NCBI GenBank assembly: GCA_011033025.1
Contig: WFMF01000454.1
Coordinates: 1 to 64,000 of the forward strand
Direction: 5' to 3'
Length of the DNA: 64,000 bases
Source of the DNA: Beroe forskalii
Taxonomy: Eukaryota; Ctenophora; Nuda; Beroida; Beroidae
A program made the position numbers and the translations under genes. This document shows, piece by piece, positions 1-14,000 of the stretch; position 1 is the stretch's first letter; every line of letters begins with the position of its first letter. The notes under the pieces are model-generated. The model was given only the letters and a program-made list of their open reading frames with translations. It ran no database searches and was not told the DNA's origin.

Positions 1-470
1 GGTGGAGAATCATGGGGAGTTCGTGGGGGTGAGGACCTAGAGGGTTGAGATAAGTCGTTGAGCAATCGGTAAATTTTTGAATTCAGCGAGGTATTTTGAA
101 TTCTCCTACACAATCTCCTTGAAATTCCTCTAGAAGATTCTAACAATCTAACGTAGCCGAAACGACCATATAATCACATGATTTTCAAAAAATTCTCCCG
201 TATCCCGACTGGGACATAATCTGTCCCACTAAGATGAGACATCAAAGGAAGTATTACTCTTCCACTAGACGAAACGAAGTACGAACGTAGGTCGTAGTTA
301 TTTCTTTATAAGTTGAGTGACCAAGTCGAGTTCCGAAAGCAGAATAAAACAAGTGTTCAGAATAAAACAAAGGTTTATTTCGCATTTCTTTATACACGCC
401 TAAATACTGAATATATACAAAATATGATAAAAATTCTGGTTTCAAGGTAATATTGTATTGTCACCGGAGC

Positions 471-540
471 GCCAAAAAAACTTACCACTTGCAATTGCGT
501 AACCGAGGTTATGCAATTGCAAGTGGTAAGTTTTTTGGCC
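471..540. repeat. Near-perfect palindrome, 70 bp
   Basis: Arms of about 34 bp (CTTACCACTTGCAATTGC and its complement) around a short GA spacer, with one G/A mismatch and a one-base run-length difference. It could extrude as a hairpin. No gene nearby; in DNA upstream of the first visible afadin exon. Confidence 0.8.
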
Positions 541-847
541 GCATAAGGTAAACCACGTGGGCACGTGGCTACCACGTGATTGTTTGGCGGAGAGAAGCAA
601 ACGATAACAACGGTCAAAGCCTATGTTTCATAATATGGATTTGAAGACAAAGGATTCTGATTAAAATATATTAAACATCTGAATTTAATACAATCACAGT
701 TCTACAACTTAACAGGATTATAAGGACACAAGCTAACAGAACCATCATGTTGGCATCACATAGAATTTCAAACTTGTCTAATTGGCTACACCATATAATA
801 AGGGGCACCCTACCCAGCAGGCACATTGGTAACTCGGTGATCTGCCG

Positions 848-1060
848 ATGCACACCTGGGGCACAACCTGGGCACATCTCGGGCACACTTCAGGCAAAAG
901 ACACATCTGGGGCAAATTTGGGCACAACCACCTGGGGCACCCTGATGTGCCCGAGATGTGCCCGAGATGTGTCCGAGGTGTGCCCGAGATGTGTCCGAGA
1001 TATGTCCGAGATGTGTCCGAGATGTGTCCGAGATGTGTCCGAGATGTGCCCCACTTCACT
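848..1060. repeat. 12-bp minisatellite in inverted halves (GGGCACA / TGTGTCCGAGA)
   Basis: The left half (848-945) has units like CTGGGGCACA. The right half (946-1060) has tandem GAGATGTGTCC units reading the other way, so the two halves can pair. Frames on both strands here are repeat artefacts. Confidence 0.7.
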
Positions 1061-2041
1061 GTTCTCTTGGCTATTTGATTCGAGATTTGTCTACTGCTGT
1101 TAGGAGTGCTGTTAATTAGATTCAATTTTTATTTCAATTCTATACTTCAAGTTGATCTTAAATTTTGGATATCACGCTCCTGAACTTCACAATGAACCAT
1201 GAAAGACAGCGCAATTAGAAAAACTTGTTTTCTGTTGCGAGCTGTTGTTGAACATGAATTCTGACAGGAATAACGTATCTTGATGATTTTTTACCTCTAA
1301 ACCCGTGCGGCTGAGCTCTATTGAATGGTAACTTTCAAAATTCATTTTCCCAAATTTTAGCCCCTCAAATCGTGCGATGTTGTCGCGAAATTGGTGAAAT
1401 TCCCAAAACTGCGCACTTGGTACGGTCAGCTTGCAGCCTCGCGCATCGGGGTTAATATTATGAATAGCCTAGTCATGTATCAGGCTCGTGAATAATAAGC
1501 GGTTATTTTCAACAATTTGGCAGTGCGCACAATTTTAATGACGTCATTGCGACCGCCTATTCTGTTCTTAGCACTGCATATATAATTAGATCTCCAGGTG
1601 GCGCGGTCTTCATTATGCATACCATTGACTATGAGAGGCAAACAAAGGGGCAAGAAACTTCGTGATTATCACGTTCCATTGCAACAACGTTGTGTACTAT
1701 GAATGATGATGGGTATTGTAATACCCCATATTATGCTATTCTCATGACACTACCTCGTAACACCTGCTCAATCTCTATTCTCTTGCCTCTGTGTGGGTAA
1801 AAGAGTAACTTCCAAACGATGGTCACATACCATGCTTTGTTATGAGCTATAATGGAGCTCCCTCATGGCTCATGGTCTCGCTTCATGTTTGGGAAAATTA
1901 TTTCAAATATCCAAGATTATCTTGATCCTTGATTTATTAGAAATATCAGGGTTACTTTTCCACCACTTCGAGAACTTTAGCAGTTTTATTTCCTTGAGAT
2001 TTGAAAATCACGAAGTCGTAACCATGTTCCCCCCTTTTCAG

Positions 2042-5000
2042 GTGGACCTTGGTCCGGTGGTTAAAGTGGCTATCAAGTCCAGCATTGAGTCCTGTACTAC
2101 CCTCCTAGCTCCGTATCTCTCCATGTTCCTGATAGACTCTGATGTGGACACTAAACTACCAGAGGGTGCAGTTATGAAGGTGAGATCTGGTGTGTCTGTG
2201 TGTGTGTATCCTGTCTGTAGTGTTTGTATCCTGTCTGTAGTGTATGTATCCTGTCTGGGGTGTGTGTATCCTGTCTGTAGTGTGTGTATCCTGTCTGTAG
2301 TGTGTGTATCCTGTCTGTAGTGTATGTATCCTGTCGGTTGTGTTTGTTTCCTGTCTGTAGTGTTTGTATCCTGTCTGTAGTGTGTGTATCCTGTCTGTAG
2401 TGTTTGTATCCTGTCTGTAGTGTGTGTATCCTGTCTGTAGTGTTTGTATCCTGTCTGTAGTGTTTGTATCCTGTCTGTAGTGTGTGTATCCTGTCTGTAG
2501 TGTTTGTATGCTTTCTTTCAGTTCGTATGTGCTGACAATTTGCCGTGGGTATATCCCGGGCGTGTGTTTTCTTGTGAGATGTATCAAGTACTTGACATAT
2601 TGTTATTTCGGTACCCTCAATGCGCTGTAGAAACACCTGCCATCCTCTCCATCTAATCATAGCTCGGTAACCCTTACATATCTTGTAATTTGTAAATTTC
2701 AACCATAAGAATTGGACATGAGCCAATGAGCCATCAGCCATGAAACTTACAATTGCGAGAAAATTGTTTTCAAAATTAATGGTTGCAAAGAGTCGGATAA
2801 CATCATAATCCAAGAATAATTATAACGCTGCGTTTTGCAATTTGCATGATGAAGGGCGTAGTATTGTAGCAACGTATAAAACAATTCTCTAACTTTACAT
2901 CTTCTCTTTTGCTAATTAGTCTTGTAGCTGAATCTAACATTTTTTTGAAAATGTAACTCATGTTCTCACACCTGTCTTAATATAAACGTGTTTAAAGTCC
3001 TGTAAAGAATGTGCGATCTGTTTCTCTGACGTCATTGTGGTAGTCTCAATATTTACTAATGGTTAAGCTGTTACTTTTCTCATGGTAAGTGTGGCAGTGT
3101 GGCGCGTCATAACGCGTCATAGCACTTTTCTCATTTGGTCATTGGCCTGGTTTTACTCATGATGAAATTGGTATGTAATAAAGTACTAAGAATGTTTAAA
3201 ACAGTGGCTGTATAATAGTACTGTGTTACATCGTACTAGTGAGTAATCATAGAAGTGGTTATGATGCCTGATTTGTTACCAAGAAACCAACCTGGCATTT
3301 CATGTGAACCTCCGTTAAAGGTAAACTCTTTATGAACTCTTGAACATCTTGAACAATCTGGTTGTAAGACGGGGGAGTTGGGTTAAGCTTTCAATTCTCA
3401 GATGGATTGTGCTAATTTCGTCTCTTGCATACGATCATCTACTGACTCAGAATGTTTGTGGCTACCATCGGTTGTTAATTAGATCACTAATTACCCAAAA
3501 TTACAAAGTGTACTGGGTGGGGTACCCTGTAATGCTCATTGATGAATTAGCGCTAATTATCTGATTTACGATATCGAGTGTTATGTCATGGTAAACGGTA
3601 ACATTTTATCATGTTGTCATGGGTGCCACTTCAAAAGTATGCAGTGGATTCATTATTAGATAATTAGGTAATTTTCCAATTAAGACACGAAAATACTGAT
3701 GTCATGCAATCATAGTGCTCCTCCCAATCTTCATGTTTTTAGACTTCGACCTACTGATGATAACACAACCTTCAGATTTGTTGTCAGTGTCTAAACACCT
3801 CAATTTGTCCATTTCCGCAATCTCCAAATGACCTGCTGATTGCTGAATTATATCACTCTGTCCTTACACCCCCTCTCACCCCTCTCACTCCCCTCTAACC
3901 TCCTCACTCCCCCTCTAGCCCCCTCACTCCCCTCAGGCCCCTCACTCCCCTCTCCCCTCTCCCCTCTCCCTCACTCCCCTCTCCCCTCACTCCCCTCTAA
4001 CCCCCTCACTCCCCTGTGGCCCCTCACTCCCCTGTAGCCCCTCACTCCCCGCTAACCCCCCTCACTCCCCCTCTAACCCCTCACTCCCCTCTCCCCTTAC
4101 TCCCCCTCTAACCCCTCACTCCCCTCTAACCCCTCACTACCCCTCTAACCTCCTCACTCCCCCTCTAGCCCCCTCACTCCCCCTCGAGCCCCCTCACTCC
4201 CCCACTCCCCCTCACTCCCCCTCTCCCCTCACTCCCCCTCTCCCCTCACTCCCCCTCTCCCCTCACTCCCCCCCTTAGCCCCTCACTCCCCTGTAGCCCC
4301 TTCACTCCCCCCTCTAACCCCTCACTCCCCTAACCCCCCTCCCCCCCTCCCCTTACTCCCCTCTAACCCCTCACTCCCCTCTAACCCCTCACTCCCCCCT
4401 CTAACCTCCTCACTCCCCTCTAGCCCCTCACTCCCCCTCTAGCCCCTCACTCCCCCTCTAGCCCCCTCACTCCCCCTCTAGCCCCCTCACTCCCCCACTC
4501 CCCTCTCCCTCACTCCCCTCTCCCCTCACTCCCCTCTAACCCCCTCACTCCCCTGTAGCCCCCTCACTCCCCTGTAGCCCCCTCACTCCCCCTCTAACCC
4601 CCTCACTCCCCTCTCCCCTTACTCCCCTCTAACCCCTCACTCGCCCTCTAACCCCCTCACTCCCCCTCTAACCTCCTCACTCCCCTCTAGCCCCTCACTC
4701 CCCTCTAGCCCCCTCACTCCCCTCTAGCCCCTCACTCCCCCACTCCCCTCTCCCTCACTCCCCCCTCTCCCCTCACTCCCCTCTAACCCCCTCACTCCCC
4801 TGTAGCCCCTCACTCCCCCCGTAGCCCCCTCACTCCCCCCCTCTAACCCCCTCACTCCCCTGTAGCCCCCTCACCCCTCTCACCCACTGGCTCCCCCTCA
4901 GGCTGACAGCCAAGGTGCAACATGTGGGGATCTCCTAGTTGACAGAGAGGAGATGGCATCTCTGCTAACAGAACCACTTGATGAGCTGATCAACAGACAC

Positions 5001-8000
5001 GGAGCATTCCCTGATGATAGACGGGTCAGTAACATTCCCACTCTCTTATTTCACTCCACTCTTCATTGATCATTCCACTCCACTCTTCATTGATCATTCC
5101 ACTCTACTCAAGAACTCTTCCTACCATTCCACTCCACTCTTCATTGATCATTCCACTTTACTCACCCCACTCTACCTACCAAACTACTCACCACTGTCTT
5201 CATTCAACACACGGGTCAGTAGCAAAATATAACAATAGCTCAAGAGCCTGGATGTGGTTAGGAGAACTTGGAATTTAGTCCTTTGAATGCAGAAACATAA
5301 TTACATAATTGCTTATTTGTTAAAAAGTTTTCCAAAAACTGATTGAAAGAGGATATAGTAACTCCAATCTTGTAGACATTATTAAACGTTGCCTTAATAA
5401 GAATAGCTTAGTCTTTCAGAAATATGCAATTTTAGATAACAGTACAATTTTAGATCAATTTGTTTAGGTATTGGCAAGCGAGGTTCTTCACATTCTGTAC
5501 TGGATAGTTGTGCAGCTTGTTGCTGACCTTGAGCAACTTACTGTATGATTAGCCAGGGACTGAATGTGGGGCTGGACAGGCAGACGCCTGTAACCTCCCA
5601 TTCATTTTAACTTCCACTTTCAGGTTTTAAATAGCGTAACATTAAGATGTTTCACCCGAATTTAATAACACTCATTGATCTTTTGCCTCTACTGAACTCT
5701 TTCCTTTTCCTCCCCCTTCCCTCTAAACTGTGTTGCTCAGGAATCCGGAGTCCTGGGTGGCCCAGCCCTGCAGTTGTAAGCTGTGAGGGGTACGTGGGCC
5801 GAAACCCTCCGTTTCCCTTTGTCACCTGCTGATGGGACACCTACATCGCAGATGGCAGGAGACCTTACAACTGTAGGGTAACCGCTGATGATTCACAGTT
5901 TAGTCTCTTCCGCCTCTTATGTCAATCCTTGAATTAGAAAATCGATGTACAGTATTTTGTTATGTTTGTAGTATACCCATACACCTTTATAGATAAGACA
6001 TTGGATTATTGGGTATGACTGGAAAGGCCGAAGGGATATTAAGTAAGTTCATCTTAACAATAACGACATAACTTCGCGTTGTCATAATGGTGGTGAAGTT
6101 TTGTGGCGGGAACACAGAATTTGATTACTTTGCACCCGAACAGTGATTCAATATGATTGAAAGTTGACCTACTATGGCCTAATGATTCCTTGTAGAAGAG
6201 AAGAGAAGAGTAGTAGCAGTATTTAGTACTAGAGTAGCAGTATGAATATAAAAGTGGAAAGAGCAGGTGGTCAAGGTTTCTTTGGCATGTCGCCAATATA
6301 ATCTGCTGAGACTTTGTTTGAGTCTACGTCTGGCAAGATGTCGGTTATTTGATATACCATTCCTCAAGGTAACTCACGACTAATATAGACTGAAGACAGC
6401 AAATAGCCATTCTAAACCATTAGACTGACATCGCTCTGAAACCCTCGTATTGCTAACTGTATGTCCTGTAAGTTGCAGACTGCAGAGTCTTAGGCGGACT
6501 ATGAATGTAGGATAACATCATTAGCACTACAGACCAGACCCACGAGTGCTGTGTACGAGATGTTGAATAATTGTGTTGTGTTCGAAATGTCAGTTGAAAT
6601 TACAGCAAAGGTTTCAGAAAACGGCCGTATTGATTTTCAGAAATGAAGTACATTCCCCTCCAAAGTATTTTGTACGTCATATCAAAATTATTGCAGATTC
6701 CTTCTTTTGTGAGAATCCTTTTACCTTATTGGCCTTTTTTGACCGGCCATTTTTTTAACCGGCCCTATGATAAAAATCCAATCATTTGTGAACTCCCCCG
6801 GAAGCATAAAAAGAATAATGTAACGTTTAGATCTGTCATTCACTGCCGAATGCTTGAATAAGCTTCCTTTTCCTTCGTTCTGAGCATGATAAATGTAGCA
6901 TATTTCATATAATGCCCGCCCACAATGGTTAGTTCTAGTTTAAGGACAGCTATTATTAGTTTGAATTGATTGGATGTCTGGTGTCAAAGCAGCCTTTTAA
7001 TGATCATTGCACTAAATGTATGGGTGGTTAAGTGGTGGAGACGATGCCTGGTTGCCTGATGGGAAAATCGTAAAGATAAGGTGGGAAACATCAAACTAGT
7101 TAATCATTAAACTCAAAGAAACTATTCAGAATCATTGAGTTACTTTGATCCTCCGGGAGGATTCCTCCTCTGTGGCACCTTTTGGGACATTTGACACCTT
7201 CAAAACTGGCCAATTATCCAAATTTACATTCCACCCTAAAACTTATATCCGGCTCCTATGACTCGATCCAGGGAGTTTTAACTTAAAGATTTAAAGAAAC
7301 ACCCTAATATCAAATATTATGTGAAATGAAGTTGAAGAATCTTCAATGAAGATTTTAAGTGAGATTGAGATTGTGGAAAGGGTGCGTACTGAAATCTCTC
7401 AACAACTGACACCCTCAGAAGCAACCAATCATCAGAAACACTGAATATAATAATACTGCATACAACAACATATTATTATGTCTCCATATAAAGTTGAGGA
7501 TATTCACTAACTTATTAACTGTCAAATATAAACTCCCTATACTTTGCTAGTGTTGAGCTGAGTTGCTGTTGACAGCTCAGCAATCCCTTGGGAGATGGTA
7601 TTGGCGTGCAGCTGGCTTCGCGAAATAATAATGAAAAATGTGGGTTGTTGCGTTGTAGGAAATTCTTAAGAAGTTCGTGAAGCGAGCTACGCTTTAGAAT
7701 ATTAAACTAATTAATAAATTCAGGACAGTGCGTATTGAACAAAGAGAAGCTGAGTATTGGCATGAGTTTCTTTTTACTTTTTTAGAATTTCAATCACAAG
7801 AAAAGTACTCAAAATATTTGTTCAGCTCTATTACCATTTCAAGTTTGGCCCTAACACAGTAACTATCAAATTTAACAACAAGGATATTTGAATTTCAAAT
7901 GCGCATCTTGATTCCAAGTGCCGTGTATTATGTTACACTACTAATTGGACACCATATGCAATCTGTTATATCACGTTTATTCACTCATTGATTGCTGATC

Positions 8001-11000
8001 ATGATTAGCACTTCCGTACTGCAGTATGTAGATAAAAATAATTCTGCTTTTGTCAACCAATTCTACATTCTCCAAGGTTTGAGTATCTGTAGTATTTAGA
8101 GATTCTAAGACGTATGTGACTCTACTGTGGTTCGTGTTTCACAGTAAGAAAGAGGGGACCGCCACCCTGTTTATTAGGGCAGCAGTAGAAGGGTTGTTAC
8201 ACACAAACCTTGCTACAGTATGTGGTTACTGGTATCGGGTTTCTCTTCGGACCACACACCACGGCTCTACCTTGGCTCTTGTGGTTTACAGGGTAGGGTG
8301 GGTGGTAATGAAGAAACACCAGCAATAAATGAAGCAGTAAAAGGTAATAAGTTCAGACTTTCGACAGAACAGTCACATTCGGCAGATTAATTAGTACTTT
8401 AGTACCACCCACCCTACCATTTATATCAAAAGTACTTTTGATATAAATGGTAGGGTGGGTGGTACTAAATACCCTTTAATACTCACTTCTGTCTGGAGTG
8501 CTGAGGACGCGGTCAGACAGTCTGAAAATTTATGACATGCAGTGGGGGAGGCAATGGGGGGGGAACTGGGGGAAGCAGTTGGGGAGACGGCATGGTCCAT
8601 GTCACACATGATTTATAATGTTTCAATTTTGAAAATTTGGGATAGGTTAGGGTCCACACTCCACAGTCCACACCTCAACTGGTCAGCCCTTCTGGGTGGT
8701 GAGGGCACCCCTTAACTGGCATGTGGTCTGACCCCTCTAACCCCTATCATGGGGAGGAATGATATCACGTGGTATACCTGACAAGAGGTGGTTAGGTCCT
8801 AACCACCTCTTGTCAGGTATACCACGTGATATCATTCCTCCCCATGATAATTTATAGTAACCCTCCTCTAACCCCCCACTTTCACCCCTCACCCCCCCCA
8901 CTTTCACCCCTCACCCCACTCTAACCCCTCTCCCCCTCTATCCCCTCTCTTGTCAGGTATACCACGTGATATCAGTCCTCTCCATGATAGCAACCCTCCC
9001 CTAACCCCTCCAACTTTTACCCCCTCACCCCACTCTAACCCCTCACCCCACTCCAACCCCTCACCCACACTGTAACCCCTCACCCCACTCTAACCCCTCA
9101 CCCCACTCTAACCCCTCACCCCCTCTAACCCCTCACCCCCTCTAACCCCTCACCCCACTCTAACCCCTCACCCCACTCTAACCCCTCACCCCACTCTTAC
9201 CCCTCACCCCACTCTAACCCCTCTCTTCTCAGGTATACCACGTGGTATCAGTCCTCTCCATGATAGTAACCCTCCTCTAACCCCCACTTTCACCCCTCAC
9301 CCCACTCCTACCTCTCACCCCTCTAACCCCTCACCCCCTCTAACCCCTCACCCCACTCTAACCCCTCACCCCTCTAACCCCTATCTTGTCAGGTATACCA
9401 CGTGATATCAGTCCTCTCCATGATAGTAACCCTCCTCTAACCCCCCACTTTCACCCCTCACCCCACTCCTACCTCTCACCCCCTCTAACCCCTCACCCCC
9501 TCTAACCCCTCACCCCACTCTAACCCCTCACCCCTTTTAACCCCTCTCTTGTCAGGTATACCACGTGGTATCAGTCCTCTCCATGATAGTAACCCTCCTC
9601 TAACCCCCCCACTTTCACCCCTCACCCCACTCCTACCTCTCACCCCCTCTAACCCCTCACCCCCTCTAACCCCTCACCCCACTCTAACCCCTCACCCCCT
9701 CTAACCCCTATCTTGTCAGGTATACCACGTGATATCAGTCCTCTCCATGATAGTAACCCTCCTCTAACCCCCACTTTCACCCCTCACCCCACTCCTACCT
9801 CTCACCCCCTCTAACCCCTCACCCCCTCTAACCCCTCACCCCTCTAACCCCTCACCCCTCTCTCCCTCACCCCACTCTAACCCCTCACCCCACTCCTACC
9901 TCTCACCTCACTCTCTCCCCTCACCCCACTCTAACCCCTCACCCCACTCTAACCCCTCACCCCACTCTAACCCCTCACCCCACTCTAACCCCTCACCCCC
10001 ACTCTAACCCCTCACCCCCTCTAACCCCTCACTTCTCAGGTATACCACGTGGTATCAGTCCTCTCCATGATAGTAACCCTGCTTCACCGAATGCTGGTCC
10101 CAGAGGAGGCTAGGAGGGTTATCATAGACCATCTCCTCGCTTTCATCAACACATGGATATCCAATGCTGTGAGTAATATGGGCGTATGGGCGCAGCTGTT
10201 TTTTTTGTTTGATTGCGTTTTTTTCACTCAGATTGTGGCTTCACTCCTATGGTGATTTCATTGACGGGCGCGTAAGTCAACTTTTGTAGCGGCGGCAGTG
10301 CTTGGTGAGATCACATGGCCGGCGGATTACTAATTCATGAAGTCATCATTATGGTCACCCAATGACTTTGAATTGCCTACATTCATATATCTTAATATTT
10401 TCCACGCATTACTTTTGAATCTTATCCCTGTCTTATCCCTGATCATTTCTCCCTGATAATTTCTCCCTGATCATTTCTCTCTGATCATTTTTCCCTGATC
10501 ATTTTCTTCCTGTCACTGATAACTGATCCCAACTGATTAACTCCCAGTCATTCAGTCACTGCTCTCTGAGATGGTGACTCACAGATATGTTTAAATATCT
10601 AATTTGGTACGATTTTAAAGAGACGATGTTTAACTGTCCATTTAAAACTTGTAATTCGGCGCCTTATCTAGTGTTAAGACGTTATCCCTGATATTTACCG
10701 CCCTAATTAAGCCTGTCAAAACTAGGCCAGATGAAATAACGTTGTGTTTTGATGATATTCCTTCATCTTTTCAGATAAAATTGTAATCTGAAACTCCGTG
10801 GAAAATTAATTGTTTGGCTCTTACGCCATTCTCCACAAAGAATTGGCTGTTCCATGTTTATCATCAGGACAATAATTTTTAATTCATTGAAGCAGTGATT
10901 GGCGGATGAAATGTAAAATTTGTCAAATTCTTGTCAATATTTAAAGAATTAAATTTCTGAGAAATACCCTGGAATTTGTGCAATGTGCCCTCTCCCTATC

Positions 11001-14000
11001 CCGATCTCTTCGACAATCGAACATCTTCAGATAATGGAAGATAAGAAGCTGTGTAAGTCAGTGTGGGGTTTGCGACTACAGCGACGACTGGAGAAGCTGG
11101 ATCAGTGGTGTAAGAGGAACGGCATAGGACGTCCTCTGGCGCAATACATGACAGAGCTTATACAGGTTGGTAAGGATGAGATAGTCACAAAATATATCCT
11201 AGAAAAGGCGAGATAACTAACCCGGGGAACCGGGTAACTTGTACATGATCGATAAATCGATTTGCAGTTATTTGCAGTGATATTGTACCCAATACCCATA
11301 CACCTTTATAGATAAGACTTTGTATAATTGTACACAGTTTCTCCTGACGCATGAGTGTGTACAGACTTGCTTCGTTAGCCAATTATCCAATTAGTCCTGT
11401 GTAATCATTAGATAATTGGGTGTATGCACGTAATCAAGTAATCACCATCACGCATACAAACTGTACTAGCGGTACTAGTAGAGTAGTTGGGCAATAAACT
11501 CATATTATCATGTTTTGTTTAGAATATGGCTTTAAATGCGGGAGGGTTATCGAAAAAAAAGCCTCAAGACAATCAATTGGCGTCAAAAAACTCATGAATA
11601 CAGTTTAATATAGGAAACAATTATAATAATCGATCACGTTGTAAGTAATTGAAGCGATTAGTTATCAACTGTCAACTATAGGAAAATAGAATGACATTCA
11701 GTAAATTTATATTAGTTCAGGCTTGCCGATTGCCAATACATAAATGTTACTTCCGCTTCTCAGTGTTCAACCTGTCATCATTACTTATTAAGTATCTGGT
11801 GATATTGATAACCTTGTTTGTACTGAGCATTCCCAAACACAATACCTGATGTTATGACCCCCAATGTGTTTCCTTTCATTCTCACAGGAGTGAGAAGTTC
11901 AATAAACGTGTTCTAAAGACACGAAGTCTTGTGAGAGACTTTCTCAGAAACATTCATTGTTTGCACACTTGCGCGTGTTATGAATATTGTACACCTTATT
12001 GGTTATATTATATTCTTTAACTACCAGCAGTTACCCCTGCTTGTGATACATAATGACTCACAATAAACGATGTATTTGAACCCATTTTGAACTCATTAGA
12101 GCCTCTTATTCAGCCATGAACTTTGACCATACCAAAGCTGATACCATGACCTGCAACGGTCCCGGCAACATCAGAATATGTTAGTATGTTGTTCTGTAAG
12201 ACTGTAATGGGCACTGCTTGAGGCTCTGTCCTCAAACTTTCACAGGGATACTCAGCCGTTAGGATTCGGAGGTAGCCCTCGCTCCGGCCACGAAGGAGGG
12301 CTCGACCCCGCCGCTGGGTCGGGAACGCCGTCCTGTTCCGACAGGATGGCAACGAACAGGACTCCCGTCCCATCCGGGCGCGCAGGGCGCCGCCCCTCGC
12401 TGGCCCATCCCCCCTTCAAACTTTACAACTCAGTTACATTCTGCTAGACCCAAGTTCTGCCAACCCCCCCCCCACGGCCCACCCATTCACCCACTCAAAC
12501 CCATCCTATCCAGTTACCAACCACCCATTAGCCACTCATACTCCATAACTTGCTGGTTGCAAACTGCTGCTTTGTTCAGCAGAATCTACCCTCCCACACC
12601 CACACTGTTTAGTCCACTACTTGATACCTCGTTATAGCCCTTAGTTGATACCTCGCTGTAAATTGCTACTTCGTTACGAATGCAAGGAGAGGGCGGGCAA
12701 CAGTTTGCCGTATAGGCCCTGTTCTTTTTCTTGGACATCCCTATTTACGCTGCACTTTGCAACAATGTGTGCAGTGACAGTAAAGCAATATGTGTACTGT
12801 GCACTCGCTTGTAGACACAGTTTAAATGCTGCAGGCTGCACCCCCACAGTCTCCCATCCACTGACAATGTGTGCACTGTGCGTCTCTGCAGTGTGCACTG
12901 CCTTTTGTAGACAGGCTGCACCCACACATATTGGCGCTGCGTTCTTCAAGACTATGTACAGACTGTGTTGAAGATTAAATACAGACTGTGTTGGGATTGC
13001 TGTGTGACAAACGCACAGTGTAGCAGACAGACATAGAGTGTAGGAGTTAGGGTTTAGTTGTCAAGTTACGAGATCCTGGGAACGGATCCTGGGAACAGGC
13101 AACATCCTCTACTCTGTAACCAGCATTTTATTCATTTAAATGGTATCGGTATTTAAAGGATTTTTGCTCTAAATGGCCATTAAACCATTTATACTGAATA
13201 AATTCTCTGATAAACCATGTCCGTTATAATTGTACGATAGTGATAATGATGTTCGCAGAACACATTTCCCCGTTTTCACATACTAAACAGTGGATGGATC
13301 CGCGACAGATCCCGCCCTATATGTATTTTATCAAGAGGTGTATACATAACAACATTCATACAAAGTGCAGAGCGAACGGTACAGCAAGGACATTCACCGT
13401 ATTAAACCCAGGCAAGGCACGTAGGTTCTTTCCACTCATCCATGAGTGTGTACTGTGTAGAAGGGATCCTATACGGCCTCCCCAGTTATACTTCAAGCCA
13501 CATACTGTACACATCCACCATACCTTCTGTCCTATTTCTCCCCAGTTATACTTGCCACATACACAGACAGATTGTCGTTCTGCAGAGATCACGTGACCTA
13601 TTGACCTGTCATTGTGTTTACCAATACGTGACAGGGGTAAATAGCAGGCATTGCATAATAGGGGGATGCAGTTAAATTCCTTCCTGAGTTTGTCAGAAAG
13701 CACCATGAGCCATGGTAATTACAGCAATATTCACCTAGTTTTACGGTGTAATATGTGGTTATTTATAACATGCGATGTTCTGACTCGTCGTCAGAGAAAG
13801 CTTTTAGCGACTTATTGCACTCATGAGTCCCATCAAAACAACATTAATATCACATCGTGAGAACCGTGGAGTGATCAGCAACTGTAACAACGACCACTTA
13901 CTGTGCATACGATACGTGCTGATACGCTCTGGGAGCAATTCTCAGGTTGATTAAAGCCCATTAATTGGAAATAATAAGAATGTCATGAGCTCTATGCGTT

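Noticed and set aside
1865-2041. Upstream extension of the first visible afadin exon
   Set aside because: The frame is open, but a good pyrimidine tract and CAG at 2039-2041 mark an acceptor, and the upstream translation lacks family similarity.
2172-2813. 213-residue minus-strand frame with HYRQDT repeats
   Set aside because: Entirely made of the 20-bp minisatellite read out of frame with the afadin exon.
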